A stretch of DNA of 64,000 nucleotides, taken from CAYLNK01 sp964384675. GTDB taxonomy: Bacteria > Acidobacteriota > Thermoanaerobaculia > UBA5066. The notes under the pieces were generated by a model. It ran no database searches, was not told the DNA's origin, and worked only from the letters and a program-made list of their open reading frames with translations. How positions within the stretch are numbered: position 1 is the first letter of the stretch; each line of letters opens with the position of its first letter. The translations under genes were made by a program, and so were the position numbers. This document shows, piece after piece, positions 24,860 through 34,600 of the stretch. Location: contig CAYLNK010000002.1 in the NCBI GenBank assembly GCA_964384675.1, positions 3,180 to 67,179 of the forward strand. The letters run 5' to 3'.

Positions 24860-26413
24860 ATGAAAAAGCTTTCCGCTCTGGCAGCTCTCGGCCTTCTGGC
24901 GGCCTCTGGAGCTGGCTACGCGGCGACGTGCTCGCAGGACAACGTGCCTGCCGCGACGCTGCTCGTGCCCCACTTCAAGGTCAGCCGCGGCACCGCCGAC
25001 GGCACGGGTCAGATCGCGCCGCAGGGCACGAACACCGTGATGGCGATCACGAACGTGTCCAACAACGGCGTCATCGCCCACTTCGTCGTGTACAACAAGT
25101 ACTCGGCGCTGGTCGTCGACTTCAACGTTCCCCTCACGGGTAACGACGTCGCGTTCTTCGACATGCGTCAGATCCTCAACGGGGACCTGAACCTGAACAA
25201 GAACCTGCAGGCGACCGGCAAGACCGACGCGTGCACGACGACCCCCGGCTACGGCCCCACCCGGTACGTCCGCTTCACGAACCCGGACTCGACGGACAAG
25301 CTCCTGGCCATCTCGATCTATCCGCCGCTCTCCGGCTCCTTCCTCAGCGACATGCGCGACTCGCTCGACGAGTCGGGCGACGTCACGTCGTTCCTCAGCG
25401 CCAAGTCCGCCAACATCCTCGACGAGGACAACCAGCGGTGCGGCTCTGACGTCGACGGCAAGGTCGCGGGCGACTTCTCGGGGTACATCACGATTGACGT
25501 CGTGAACTACTGCACCCTGCACAACCCGTCCGACAACGACGCGCTCTACTTCATCAACGACGCGATCGCGACGACCGGCTGGTCCCCGAACGGCTGGACG
25601 CCGAACGTGCTCATGGGCGACATCTTCTATGTCGACCCGGCGGCCGCCGGCGGCAACATCAGCGGCGATCCGATGGTCGCCCTGGAGTTCGACGCTCGCC
25701 TCGCGACCTCGACCTGCAACTGGTTCAACATCGCCGGCGTCGCCGGTGAGACCAGCTGCAAGACCTTCTACAACCGCTACTACAACTACCCGGCCTCCCA
25801 GAACGACAACGCGGCCACCCCGGCCTCCGTCCCGGTTGCCTACCGTGGCATCGGCGACGGCCGCGAGCCGCTCACCTCGCGCTACGGCTTCCGCTACCTG
25901 TCCGACCAGACCAACGGCCTGACCTCGTGGGCCCTGGTGTGGCGCTCCGACCTCTGGACCGCCATCAGCATCGCTCCGGACAAGTCCACCACCCTCTGCG
26001 AGTGGTGGGGCGACTGCCTCTCGTCCGACATCAACAACTGCCGCGGCTGGGGCTCCTGGGATACCCCGCACCAGCTCTCGATCGGCATCTACAACAACGA
26101 CGAGGGTCAGTACGCCGCCAGCCAGCAGGGCTGCCCGTCGCCCTGCCAGACTCTCCCGACCCCGTACATCTACCTCGAGACGCAGCGCATCTCCCTCGCG
26201 GGCAACGCTGACATCGGCCTCAACGACCCGGGCTTCAAGGGCGGCTGGATCGACCTGACCATGGGCGGCTTCCCGGCCACCCACCAGGCCTGGGTTGGCA
26301 TCCAGCACTCGGCCCCCGGCCAGTTCGTGTCCGTCGGCCACTCGGCCACGGTCCTCTCGAACCAGTTCATCTGCGTTCCGTCGCTCTTCGGCGCCGGCAA
26401 CATCGTCAACTAG
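24860..26413 (+). CDS. Cys-rich secreted or surface protein, probably highly expressed
   Basis: The product has 517 residues. The signal peptide (KKLSALAALGLLAASGAGYA) precedes ATCSQDN. The mature protein has about 14 cysteines, several in close pairs (CEWWGDCLSS, CPSPC), and many Asn, Thr and Tyr residues, consistent with an exported disulfide-stabilised surface protein. I do not recognise the family. GGAG lies close before the ATG, a strong promoter lies upstream, and a textbook terminator follows, together suggesting a single, abundantly transcribed gene. A sheath, S-layer-like or adhesive role is possible but unproven. Confidence 0.7.
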   Translation: MKKLSALAALGLLAASGAGYAATCSQDNVPAATLLVPHFKVSRGTADGTGQIAPQGTNTVMAITNVSNNGVIAHFVVYNKYSALVVDFNVPLTGNDVAFFDMRQILNGDLNLNKNLQATGKTDACTTTPGYGPTRYVRFTNPDSTDKLLAISIYPPLSGSFLSDMRDSLDESGDVTSFLSAKSANILDEDNQRCGSDVDGKVAGDFSGYITIDVVNYCTLHNPSDNDALYFINDAIATTGWSPNGWTPNVLMGDIFYVDPAAAGGNISGDPMVALEFDARLATSTCNWFNIAGVAGETSCKTFYNRYYNYPASQNDNAATPASVPVAYRGIGDGREPLTSRYGFRYLSDQTNGLTSWALVWRSDLWTAISIAPDKSTTLCEWWGDCLSSDINNCRGWGSWDTPHQLSIGIYNNDEGQYAASQQGCPSPCQTLPTPYIYLETQRISLAGNADIGLNDPGFKGGWIDLTMGGFPATHQAWVGIQHSAPGQFVSVGHSATVLSNQFICVPSLFGAGNIVN

Positions 26414-26443
26414 GTCTCGAGAGAAACCCGGTTTTTCCGGATC

Positions 26444-26478
26444 GGAGCGGGGGGAAACCCCCGCTCCTTTCTTTTTTT
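26444..26478 (+). terminator. Intrinsic terminator with GAAA tetraloop
   Basis: GGAGCGGGGG and CCCCCGCTCC form a perfect 10-bp stem around GAAA, followed by TTTCTTTTTTT. This is the best rho-independent terminator in the window. Confidence 0.95.
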
Positions 26479-26525
26479 CGGGAAAGATCCCCGTGACGCA
26501 GGGCACTACCCGTCACCGGTCCAGG

Positions 26526-26554
26526 TTGCCGGACTTACGTAAATGACTTAGCAT
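26526..26554 (+). promoter_or_regulatory. Candidate sigma-70 promoter of the first giant secreted protein
   Basis: TTGCCG (26526-26531), a 17-base spacer and TAGCAT (26549-26554) lie 44 bases before the ATG at 26599. Matches are moderate. Confidence 0.35.
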
Positions 26555-26598
26555 GCCAGGGGTACGGGTTTGTCCTTCCTCTTCGTGCAGGGGTGAAA

Positions 26599-29500
26599 AT
26601 GGTCTCAGCTCCGCTTCGCCGATGCGTTCTGCTGTCGGTCGCCGCCACCGCGCTCCTCGGGGCCCCCGTGAGGGATGCCGAGGCCCAGTGCACCGTGAGC
26701 GCCCCCCAGCAGTTCCTGTCGAACCCGTCGCCCTACCCTCGTTTCCGGACGGCGGGATACGTCAACAGTCTGGGTCTCTACAAGGACCAGAGCGGCATCC
26801 AGCGGATGCTCTCCATCGACAACTACGGCTACTACATCTTCAATCTGGCGGACCCCAGCTCTCCGAGCTACATGAGCCAGCTCGACATCGAGCAGACGGT
26901 GCCTCGAGTCGGGGACACGTTCTCGATCCTGGGCTCGCTGGCGACCGCGCCGGACGGGTCGAGGGCTCTCGTCACCACGGGCCACACCGCCGAGAACGGC
27001 GTCCTCCTCATGAAGGGGAACAGCAGCGCATTCGTCTACGGAGGCGATTTCAAGCCGAAGGAAGCGCGCGCCGTGGTCCTCGACCAGAACGGGAGCAAGT
27101 GGTGGGGATACGCCCTCAAGGACCAGTATCTCTACGTCGCCGACGTGAGCAGCTTCTGGACCGGCAACCCGTCGACCAAGCCTAACTCGGTCCCCTCGAG
27201 CTTCTACGACATCGGGCCCGTCGTTCCCCGCAGCGCGTCGGTGGCGAACCACCTGATCGTCTTCGCCGTCGGATCCTCGGGAATTCGCGTGGCCGACGCT
27301 CGCAACCCAGGATCCGGCTCGTTCCCGATCTACTCCGTGAGCGCGACGACGCTCGGCTTCGGGGCCGGCACCAGCGTCGAGCGCGTCAGCTCGACCGTCC
27401 ACCCGAACGGCACGGTCTACATCGTCGCGGAGGGCGTGATCAACGGGAACCAGACCGCTGGCTTCGTGATGGGGACCCTCTCCTCCGACGGCAGCAGCTT
27501 CAGCCGGAAGGGGAACCTCTGGATGCCGCCGTCGCCGTATTCGGGGACGGGTTCGATCACCTCGGCCTCCCGCCCTGCTCTGGTGTCCGATTCCAGCAAC
27601 GGGGAGGTCTGGGCCTTCGTGTGGGGCGGTTCCGCCGCCAGCCGCTTCAAGCTCTTCGGCCTCTCTCTGAAGGAATGGGAGGGGAGCGGCAGCCCCTCCG
27701 ACCTGACCCCGAACGCGTCGTACCAGTCCTCCGACTCGTGGGCCACCATCGCGACGACCGAGCCGCTCAAGGTCGGCTCGACGATCTACCTCTACGTGGG
27801 CGCGACGAACTCCGGGCAGGCCCTCACGGTATCGTGTACGTCCCAGAACTCGCCACCGACCGCCACGATCTCCGTCACGAACGTCTCCGACGGCGACACG
27901 GTTTTCGTCGGTGACTCGCTCCGCGTGCACGCTGCCGTGGCGCCCGCTCCTTCCTCGTCCCAGCTCGCGGACTGGGCCTTCGACTTCAACTACCACTCGA
28001 ACGAGGGGTCGGGATCGACCTATCCCATCCTGCAGACGCCGGACCGCACGCAGTCGGCCGCGAGCAGCCAGCCGTTCTCGAACGAGCTCGTGATAGGTCC
28101 GTGTGACCCGCGCACCGGCGGGGCGCTGGCCAGCGGGGCGGGTTGCTGGGCCTCCGTGCTGGGAGACTTCGCCTCGACGGCCGAGGGAGCGGTGCAGCCG
28201 CTCCGATTCGCGATGGAGGCGAGGAACGGGTTCGGCTCCTCTTCGCTGCGCACCTTCACGATCAACTGGAAGATCCCCAAGGCGAGGTTCACCCCCGTCG
28301 CCGTGCTGAACGGCGGCCAGCTCAGCGATGCGTCGGAGGGGAGTCCCCGCAGCGACGGCGCCGGGTTCCGCTGGTACTTCGGGGAGACGCCGGGCAGTAC
28401 CGCCGTGGTCGAGGACGTCGGCTGCCGGGACAAGCGGACCTGCACGCACCCGTTCAACAACGGCAAGGGAAAGTACAAGGCCTGGATCCAGGCGGCGTAC
28501 TCGAACGGCTTCGTCACGGCGGGCGTGCCGGCCAGCTCCGCCAGCCTTCGCGACGTCGACGTCCAGGACGTCGTCCTCGGTGTGACGGGCGCCTCCGCGT
28601 CCGTGACCCGTACGGGCAGCGCGACGAGCATCCCGCTCAAGGTGACGAAGACCGCGTCGGGCTCGATCAACGACTGCCCGGCCAGCGGCAGCCCGTACGC
28701 CTACAGCATCTGCAAGACGACCGACTCCGCCTGCGCCAGCGCCAGCTCGGCCACCTACCTCCCTCTCACCGTGGACGGTAGCGGGAACGCCCCCATCTCG
28801 TTCCTCTTCCCGGAGAACGGCGACTACTACCTGCGCGTGAAGTACACCTACGGAACCGGCAGCTGCACGTCGCCCCTCTCGGAGTCGTGGAAGCCGGGCC
28901 TGGAGAGCGACCCGACGGCGTTCAAGATCAGCGCGACGGACGTCGTCACCGTTCCCTCGATCTACCTCGCCGGGCTCAACGGCTCGCAGGAGTACCCGCT
29001 CTGCGCTCTCTATTGCAGCGGCGGCAAGTTCAGCGTCTCACCGGGCCAGACCATCGTCGTGTACGCCTACGTGAACGGCGTCGTCGATCCGAATCCGCCC
29101 CCGGGTCTCAGCTGGTCCTTCGGCTCCGCGGGAAGCCCGAGCCCGTCGAGCGGCAACGGGCAGGGCGTCCGGTTCTCGTATTCGACGGCGGCCACGACCG
29201 CGACGATCACCATGCAGGGGTATCCCCAGACGTACACCTTCCTCGGCAAGGTGTCCGGCACCACGCCGCCGCCGCCCACCGGCCTCTCGGTGACCGCGTC
29301 GGCCAACCCCAACCCGGGCACGGTGAACCAGGCGGTGTCGTTCACGGCGGCCGCCTCGGGGGGGACCTCGCCCTACACGTACTCGTGGAACTTCACCGAC
29401 GGGGCCACGTCGAACCAGCAGAACCCCTCCCACTCCTACTCGGCGACCGGCTCGTACTCCGTGGTCTGCACCGCGACCGATCAGACCGGTGCGCAGGCAT

Positions 29501-31620
29501 CCCGGACGGTCTTCCTGACGGTCAATCCCGTGGCCGCGCCCACGCTCGCGGTGGCGCTCACCGACACGCAGACCGGGACGGGGCTCTTCGCGTACCAGGG
29601 GAAGTTCCAGGCCGCCAGCGGACAGAGCATCACCTTCACCGCACGGCTCGGTGAGTCCCTGGCCTCGAACGTGATCTGGGTGTTCGGTGACGGCCAGCAG
29701 TCGGCGGCGAACCCGGCCACCTACGTCTACACGAACACGACGGCGTCGGACAAGACGTTCAACGGGTCGATCTCGAACGGTGGCTCCACGATCAATTTCG
29801 CCGTGCTGGTCACGAAGGCCGTCAACCAGAACCCGACGGGCGCCTACACGTATCGCTACGTCGACACCAGCGCCGTCGACATCGCCAAGGTCGACGCGTC
29901 CAAGGCGGTCCGCTTCACGGCCTCCGAGGACGCCGACAGCTACGACTGGGACTTCGGGGACAGCAGCCTCCACGGGACCACCAAGAGCGTCGACCACACG
30001 TTCCCCGCGACCGGCGGCGCGTACCGGGTCGCGCTCAAGGAAGTGAAGGCGGGCACGACGTACACCACGGCGAGCCCGGTGACCTTCACGATCCCGGCCC
30101 CCCCCGAGCCGCCGCGCTGGATGCTCGTCGGCATGGCGTCGACGGAGGGGCAGGGCGGCGCGTACTGGAGGTCCGACGTCACGATCTACAACCCGAGCGC
30201 CGAGCAGGGGATGGCGCTGCGCCTCGCCTTCCTGGACGCCAGCAAGACGGTGAAGCCCGAGGACCTCAAGTGGGCGGTCGTGATCCTGCCTCCGCTCGGG
30301 ACCAAGACGGTCGTCGACATCCTCGGGAACGGGGCGCTCCCGGACTGGGGCCTCTTCACGGCGAACCGCTCGGGGGCCCTGCTCATCCAGGGCGACACGC
30401 TCCCGACCAACACCGACCCGGTGGTGGTCGGGAAGACCTACAACACGGGTACCGTGGAATCGGGGACCTACGGCCTCTCGATCCCGGCGGTGCGCGTCAC
30501 CGAAGGCGTCAAGCCCTCGAGCGTGGCGGCGGCCAGCCAGCTGATCGGCCTCCGGCAGACCGACGATTTCTACACGAACCTCGCTGTGGTGAACCTGCGC
30601 GCCGACGACGCCGAGGTAGAGGTCCGGTTCTACAACGCCGCCGGCGCCCTGGTCGGCCAGCCGGTCACCTACCAGGTCGGGCCGTACGGCATCCAGCAGA
30701 AGAACAACATCCTGCGCGACGTCGCGGGGTATCCGGACCCGCTCGACTCGTTCCGGGCCGTGCTGACGATCAAGAAGGGGACCGGGGTCACGGCGTTCGC
30801 GTCGGTGACCGACGTGAGGTCCAAGGACCCGATCTTCATCGCCCCCCAGCCGAAGACGAACCCGTCCTACCGTCTGCCGGGCATCGTCCGCGCGGCGGGG
30901 GCAAACAACTCGCTGTTCCGGAGCGACGTCGTGCTCTACAACACGTCCTCCGCGGCGCGCACGGCGACGCTCGCGTTCACCTACCGCTCGTCGAAGGACA
31001 CCTCGGTCACCAACAAGTTCTGGGAAATCCCCCTCGCCGCCAACCAGGTGGTGGACATCAACGACTTCGTCAAGACGCAGCTGAACCTGGCGGAGTCCGA
31101 CGACACCTCGTACTACGACTCGTTCGTCGACGTCCAGCAAAACGACTCGGGGCAGGACCCGATCCTGGTCATGGGCCGCACCTACAACAAGCAGGACAAC
31201 GGCAGCACCGGGCTGCAGGTGAAGGCCTTCGGGCCCGACGACACCGCCTCGGCGTCGGGCGTGAAGAAGCGCCTGATCCTGACGGGGCTCAAGTCGTCCG
31301 CCGACCAGTCGGTCGGGTTCCGCTCCAACGTCGCCGTCTTCCTCGGCACACCCGGTCAGTCGGGCTCGGCGCAGCTGAAGATCCGACTCTACGACGGCAA
31401 CGGCGACTCGCAGGGGACGCTCAACGTGAGCCTGAGCGCGGCCAAGCCGTTCCTCCAGATCGGCGACCGCGAGCTGTTCGGAGGCGCGCGGTGGGACCTG
31501 TCGAACATCACGGTCGTCGTCGACGTCATCTCCGGGACGGTGCCCGTCGCGGGATACGCGACCACGCTCGACAACCGGTCCAACGACGCGGTCTTCACCG
31601 GCGCGGTCGCCCTCCCGTAG
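26599..31620 (+). CDS. Giant secreted multidomain protein A (propeller-like, PKD, C-terminal module)
   Basis: The product has 1673 residues. The signal peptide ends DAEA before QCTVSAPQQF. Residues about 30-413 form a propeller-like region (SIDNYGYYIFNLADPSSPSY, with regular blade spacing). Residues about 416-785 are absent from paralogue B. A PKD-type domain with YTYSWNFTDGATS lies near residue 920, and a second with YDWDFGDSSLHG near 1120. From about 1167 to the end runs a repeated beta-sandwich module beginning PPRWMLVGMASTEGQGGAYW. The ATG at 26599 is preferred over GTG 26593 because AGGGG is at proper distance. The next gene is a shorter paralogue in tandem. A cell-surface adhesive or glycan-binding role is inferred from domain types only. 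Confidence 0.75.
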   Translation: MVSAPLRRCVLLSVAATALLGAPVRDAEAQCTVSAPQQFLSNPSPYPRFRTAGYVNSLGLYKDQSGIQRMLSIDNYGYYIFNLADPSSPSYMSQLDIEQTVPRVGDTFSILGSLATAPDGSRALVTTGHTAENGVLLMKGNSSAFVYGGDFKPKEARAVVLDQNGSKWWGYALKDQYLYVADVSSFWTGNPSTKPNSVPSSFYDIGPVVPRSASVANHLIVFAVGSSGIRVADARNPGSGSFPIYSVSATTLGFGAGTSVERVSSTVHPNGTVYIVAEGVINGNQTAGFVMGTLSSDGSSFSRKGNLWMPPSPYSGTGSITSASRPALVSDSSNGEVWAFVWGGSAASRFKLFGLSLKEWEGSGSPSDLTPNASYQSSDSWATIATTEPLKVGSTIYLYVGATNSGQALTVSCTSQNSPPTATISVTNVSDGDTVFVGDSLRVHAAVAPAPSSSQLADWAFDFNYHSNEGSGSTYPILQTPDRTQSAASSQPFSNELVIGPCDPRTGGALASGAGCWASVLGDFASTAEGAVQPLRFAMEARNGFGSSSLRTFTINWKIPKARFTPVAVLNGGQLSDASEGSPRSDGAGFRWYFGETPGSTAVVEDVGCRDKRTCTHPFNNGKGKYKAWIQAAYSNGFVTAGVPASSASLRDVDVQDVVLGVTGASASVTRTGSATSIPLKVTKTASGSINDCPASGSPYAYSICKTTDSACASASSATYLPLTVDGSGNAPISFLFPENGDYYLRVKYTYGTGSCTSPLSESWKPGLESDPTAFKISATDVVTVPSIYLAGLNGSQEYPLCALYCSGGKFSVSPGQTIVVYAYVNGVVDPNPPPGLSWSFGSAGSPSPSSGNGQGVRFSYSTAATTATITMQGYPQTYTFLGKVSGTTPPPPTGLSVTASANPNPGTVNQAVSFTAAASGGTSPYTYSWNFTDGATSNQQNPSHSYSATGSYSVVCTATDQTGAQASRTVFLTVNPVAAPTLAVALTDTQTGTGLFAYQGKFQAASGQSITFTARLGESLASNVIWVFGDGQQSAANPATYVYTNTTASDKTFNGSISNGGSTINFAVLVTKAVNQNPTGAYTYRYVDTSAVDIAKVDASKAVRFTASEDADSYDWDFGDSSLHGTTKSVDHTFPATGGAYRVALKEVKAGTTYTTASPVTFTIPAPPEPPRWMLVGMASTEGQGGAYWRSDVTIYNPSAEQGMALRLAFLDASKTVKPEDLKWAVVILPPLGTKTVVDILGNGALPDWGLFTANRSGALLIQGDTLPTNTDPVVVGKTYNTGTVESGTYGLSIPAVRVTEGVKPSSVAAASQLIGLRQTDDFYTNLAVVNLRADDAEVEVRFYNAAGALVGQPVTYQVGPYGIQQKNNILRDVAGYPDPLDSFRAVLTIKKGTGVTAFASVTDVRSKDPIFIAPQPKTNPSYRLPGIVRAAGANNSLFRSDVVLYNTSSAARTATLAFTYRSSKDTSVTNKFWEIPLAANQVVDINDFVKTQLNLAESDDTSYYDSFVDVQQNDSGQDPILVMGRTYNKQDNGSTGLQVKAFGPDDTASASGVKKRLILTGLKSSADQSVGFRSNVAVFLGTPGQSGSAQLKIRLYDGNGDSQGTLNVSLSAAKPFLQIGDRELFGGARWDLSNITVVVDVISGTVPVAGYATTLDNRSNDAVFTGAVALP

Positions 31621-31644
31621 CACCACCCGCCGACACCATCCTTC

Positions 31645-31670
31645 CGGCCCGGGCGTGAGCCCGGGCCGTT
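31645..31670 (+). terminator. Hairpin between the two giant paralogues
   Basis: CGGCCCGGGC and GCCCGGGCCG pair perfectly around a GTGA (GNRA) tetraloop. Only two T residues follow, so termination may be partial. It lies 25 bases after the stop of protein A. Confidence 0.65.
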
Positions 31671-31686
31671 CCCGTCTGGAGCCCCG

Positions 31687-34600
31687 ATGTCCCGCGCCTC
31701 GTCCCGACGCCTCCTGATCGCCGCGGTCATCGCGCTCTCCCTGGGGCCGTGGGACCGCTCCGCGAGCGCGCAGTGCACGGTGGGCCCGCCGTACGAGTTC
31801 CTCTCGGCGCCCGGCCCCTACTCGCGCTTCCGGACCGAGGGCTACGTCAACAGCCTCGGCGTCTACGAGGACGGGAGCGGGGCCCGCCGGCTCCTCTCGG
31901 TCGACAACTACGGCTACTACGTCTTCAGCCTCGGGACCCCTGGAGCGCCGAGCCACATGGGCCAGCTCGACATCGAGCAGACCGTGCCGCGCCTCGGCGA
32001 CACGTTCTCGATCCTGGGACCGCTCGCCGTGGCGCCCGACGGCTCGCGCGCGCTCGTCTCCACCGGGCACACCGCGGCGAACGGCGTCCTCCTGATGAAG
32101 GGCGCGAGCAGCTCGTTCTCGTACGGAGGTGACTTCAAGCCGACCGGGGCCCGCGACGTGGTGCTCGACCAGGTCGGGAGCAAGTGGTGGGGCTACGCCC
32201 TGAAGGACGGTTACCTGTACGCGGCCGACGTGACGTCGTTCTGGAGCGGCGTCCCGGCCACGAAGCCGGGCTCGATCGCTTCGGAATTCCACGGGATCGG
32301 GAGCGTGGTGCCACGGAGCGCGTCCGTGGCGAACCACCTGATCGTCTTCGCGACCGGCGGCGGCGTGACCGTGGTCGACGCTCGTAACCCGACGTCGTAC
32401 TTCCCGTACAACGCGCACTCCGCGGCCTCCCTCGGGTTCCCGGCCGGCACGAGCCTGGAGCGGGTCAGCGCGGTCACGCGTCCCAACGGCACGGTCCTGA
32501 TCGTGGCGGAGGGAGTCGTGAACGGGAACCAGACCGCGGGCTTCGTGATGGGGACGCTCTCGGCCGACGGGGGCACGTTCACGCAGCTCGGGAATCGCTG
32601 GGTGCCTCCCGCGCCGTTCTCGGGAGACGGCTCGATCACGACGGGCTCCAGGCCCGCGCTCGTGTCGGACGGCGACGCGGGCGACGTCTGGATCTTCGTC
32701 TGGGGCGGCTCGTCGACGGGCCAGCTCAAGCTGTATGGCCTCTCGGCGAACGACTGGGAGACACGTGGAGCTCCGGCCGACCTCACGCCGACGGCGTCGT
32801 ACCAGGCCTCCTCGAGCTGGGCCTACGTCGCCACCACCGAGCCGCTCATGGTCGGCTCGAGCATCTACCTCTACGTCGGCGCGACCAACTCCGCGCAGGC
32901 GATCCGCCTGAGCTGCAAGGCCCCGGCTGCCACGCCGTCGATCTCGCTCGCGTTCGTGAACGGCGGCGTCGAGTATCCGCTCTGCAGCATGGCGGGCTCC
33001 TGCGGCGGGGGGCGCTTCTCGGTGGAGACCGGGCAGGAGCTGGTCGCGTACGCCTACAAGGGCGGCGTGAAGGACCCGACGCCGCCGGCGGGGCTGGCCT
33101 GGTCGTTCGGCGGCGCCGGAGCCCCGTCTCCGACCGGCGGGACCGGCCAGGGCGTTCATTTCACGTTCACGGCGCCCGCCGGGGACGTCGCGGTCACCAT
33201 GACCGGGTATCCCGAGACGTACACCTTCACGGGGGCCGTCTCGAATGCCCTCGCCGTCACGGCCACGGCCGCTCCCAATCCAGGGCGGGTGGGGGAGCCG
33301 GTGCAGCTGGGCGCCACGGTGACGGGCGGAACGCCTCCCTACACGTACGTCTGGACGTTCGGCGACGGCACCACGTCGGCGCTGCCGGCGCCCGTCCACG
33401 CCTACGCGAACGCGGGCACCTACTCCGTGACGTGCTCGGTCAGGGACGCCAACGGGCTCACGAAGGCGGCCGTCGTGCCGGTGACCGTCGACGTCGTGGT
33501 CCCGTCCGCGCTCGCGGCCGCGGTGACCGACACCGAGACCGGCGCGCCTCTCGTCGAATCCGGTGGCCTGCTCCTTTCGGCGAGCGGGCAGAGCCTCACC
33601 TTCACGGCGCGCGACGGCGAGACCCTGGCCCCGTCGGTCGTGTGGAGGTTCGGGGACGGCCAGCTCTCGGCTCTCAACCCGGTGACCCACGTCTACGGGA
33701 ACAACGGCGCCCTGGACCTCGTCTACAACGGCTCGATCTCCGCGGGCGGCGTCACGATCCTCTTCTCGATCGCCGTCGCGCCCGCGGACGCGCCTCCGAC
33801 GGGCGCCTACTCCTACACCTATTCCGACGGCGGCCCCGTCGTGGCCACGAAGGTCGATCGGGGGCGCGCCGTCCGGTTCACCGCCGCCGAGAAGGCGGAC
33901 GGCTACGACTGGGACTTCGGGGACGGCAGCCCGCACGGCGCGGCGCGAAGCGTCGACCACACCTTCCCGACGACGGGAGGGGACTACACGGTGACCCTCC
34001 GCGAGACGAAGGGCGCCCTGACGGCCGTCACGGCGAGTCCGGTGACGTTCCACGTTCCGCCTCCCCCCGAGCCGCCACGCTGGATGCTGGTCGGCATGGC
34101 GTCGACCGAAGGGCAGGGCGGGGCGTACTGGCGTTCCGACGTCACGATCGGCAACCCGAGCGGCGCGGCGCCGATGACGGTGCGTGTCGCGCACCTCGAC
34201 GCCGAAAGGAGCGTCCCGGCGTCCGGGCTCGCCTGGTCGGTGGTCACGCTCGCCCCGCGCGCCACGCGAACCCTCGTCGATGTCCTCGGCGCCGGCGCCC
34301 TGCCCGAGTGGGGCCTCGCGCCCGCGAACCGCTCCGGCGCCCTTCTCGTGGAGGGCGTCTCGTTGCCCTCGGACGTCGAGCCGGTCCTGGTGGGAAGGAC
34401 GTACAACACCGGGACCTCGGGGTCCGGGACGTTCGGGCTCTCGATCCCGGCGGTCCGTACCACGGAGGGGATCCGTCCCCAGGGCGCGGCGTGGGCGTCG
34501 CAGCTGATCGGCCTCCGCCAGACCGAAGCGCACTACACGAACCTCGCGGTCGTGAACCTCGGGACGGACGACGCCGAGGTCGAGGTGAGGTTCTTCGATC

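Noticed and set aside
29038..34533. An 1831-codon open frame on the minus strand opposite the giant paralogues
   Set aside because: It is a mirror of strongly G/C-biased third positions in the plus-strand genes. It lacks domain features, and its composition (Arg, Gly, Val, Asp repeats) is typical of antisense shadows. Similar long antisense frames occur opposite ftsH, the NHL gene and the membrane fusion gene.
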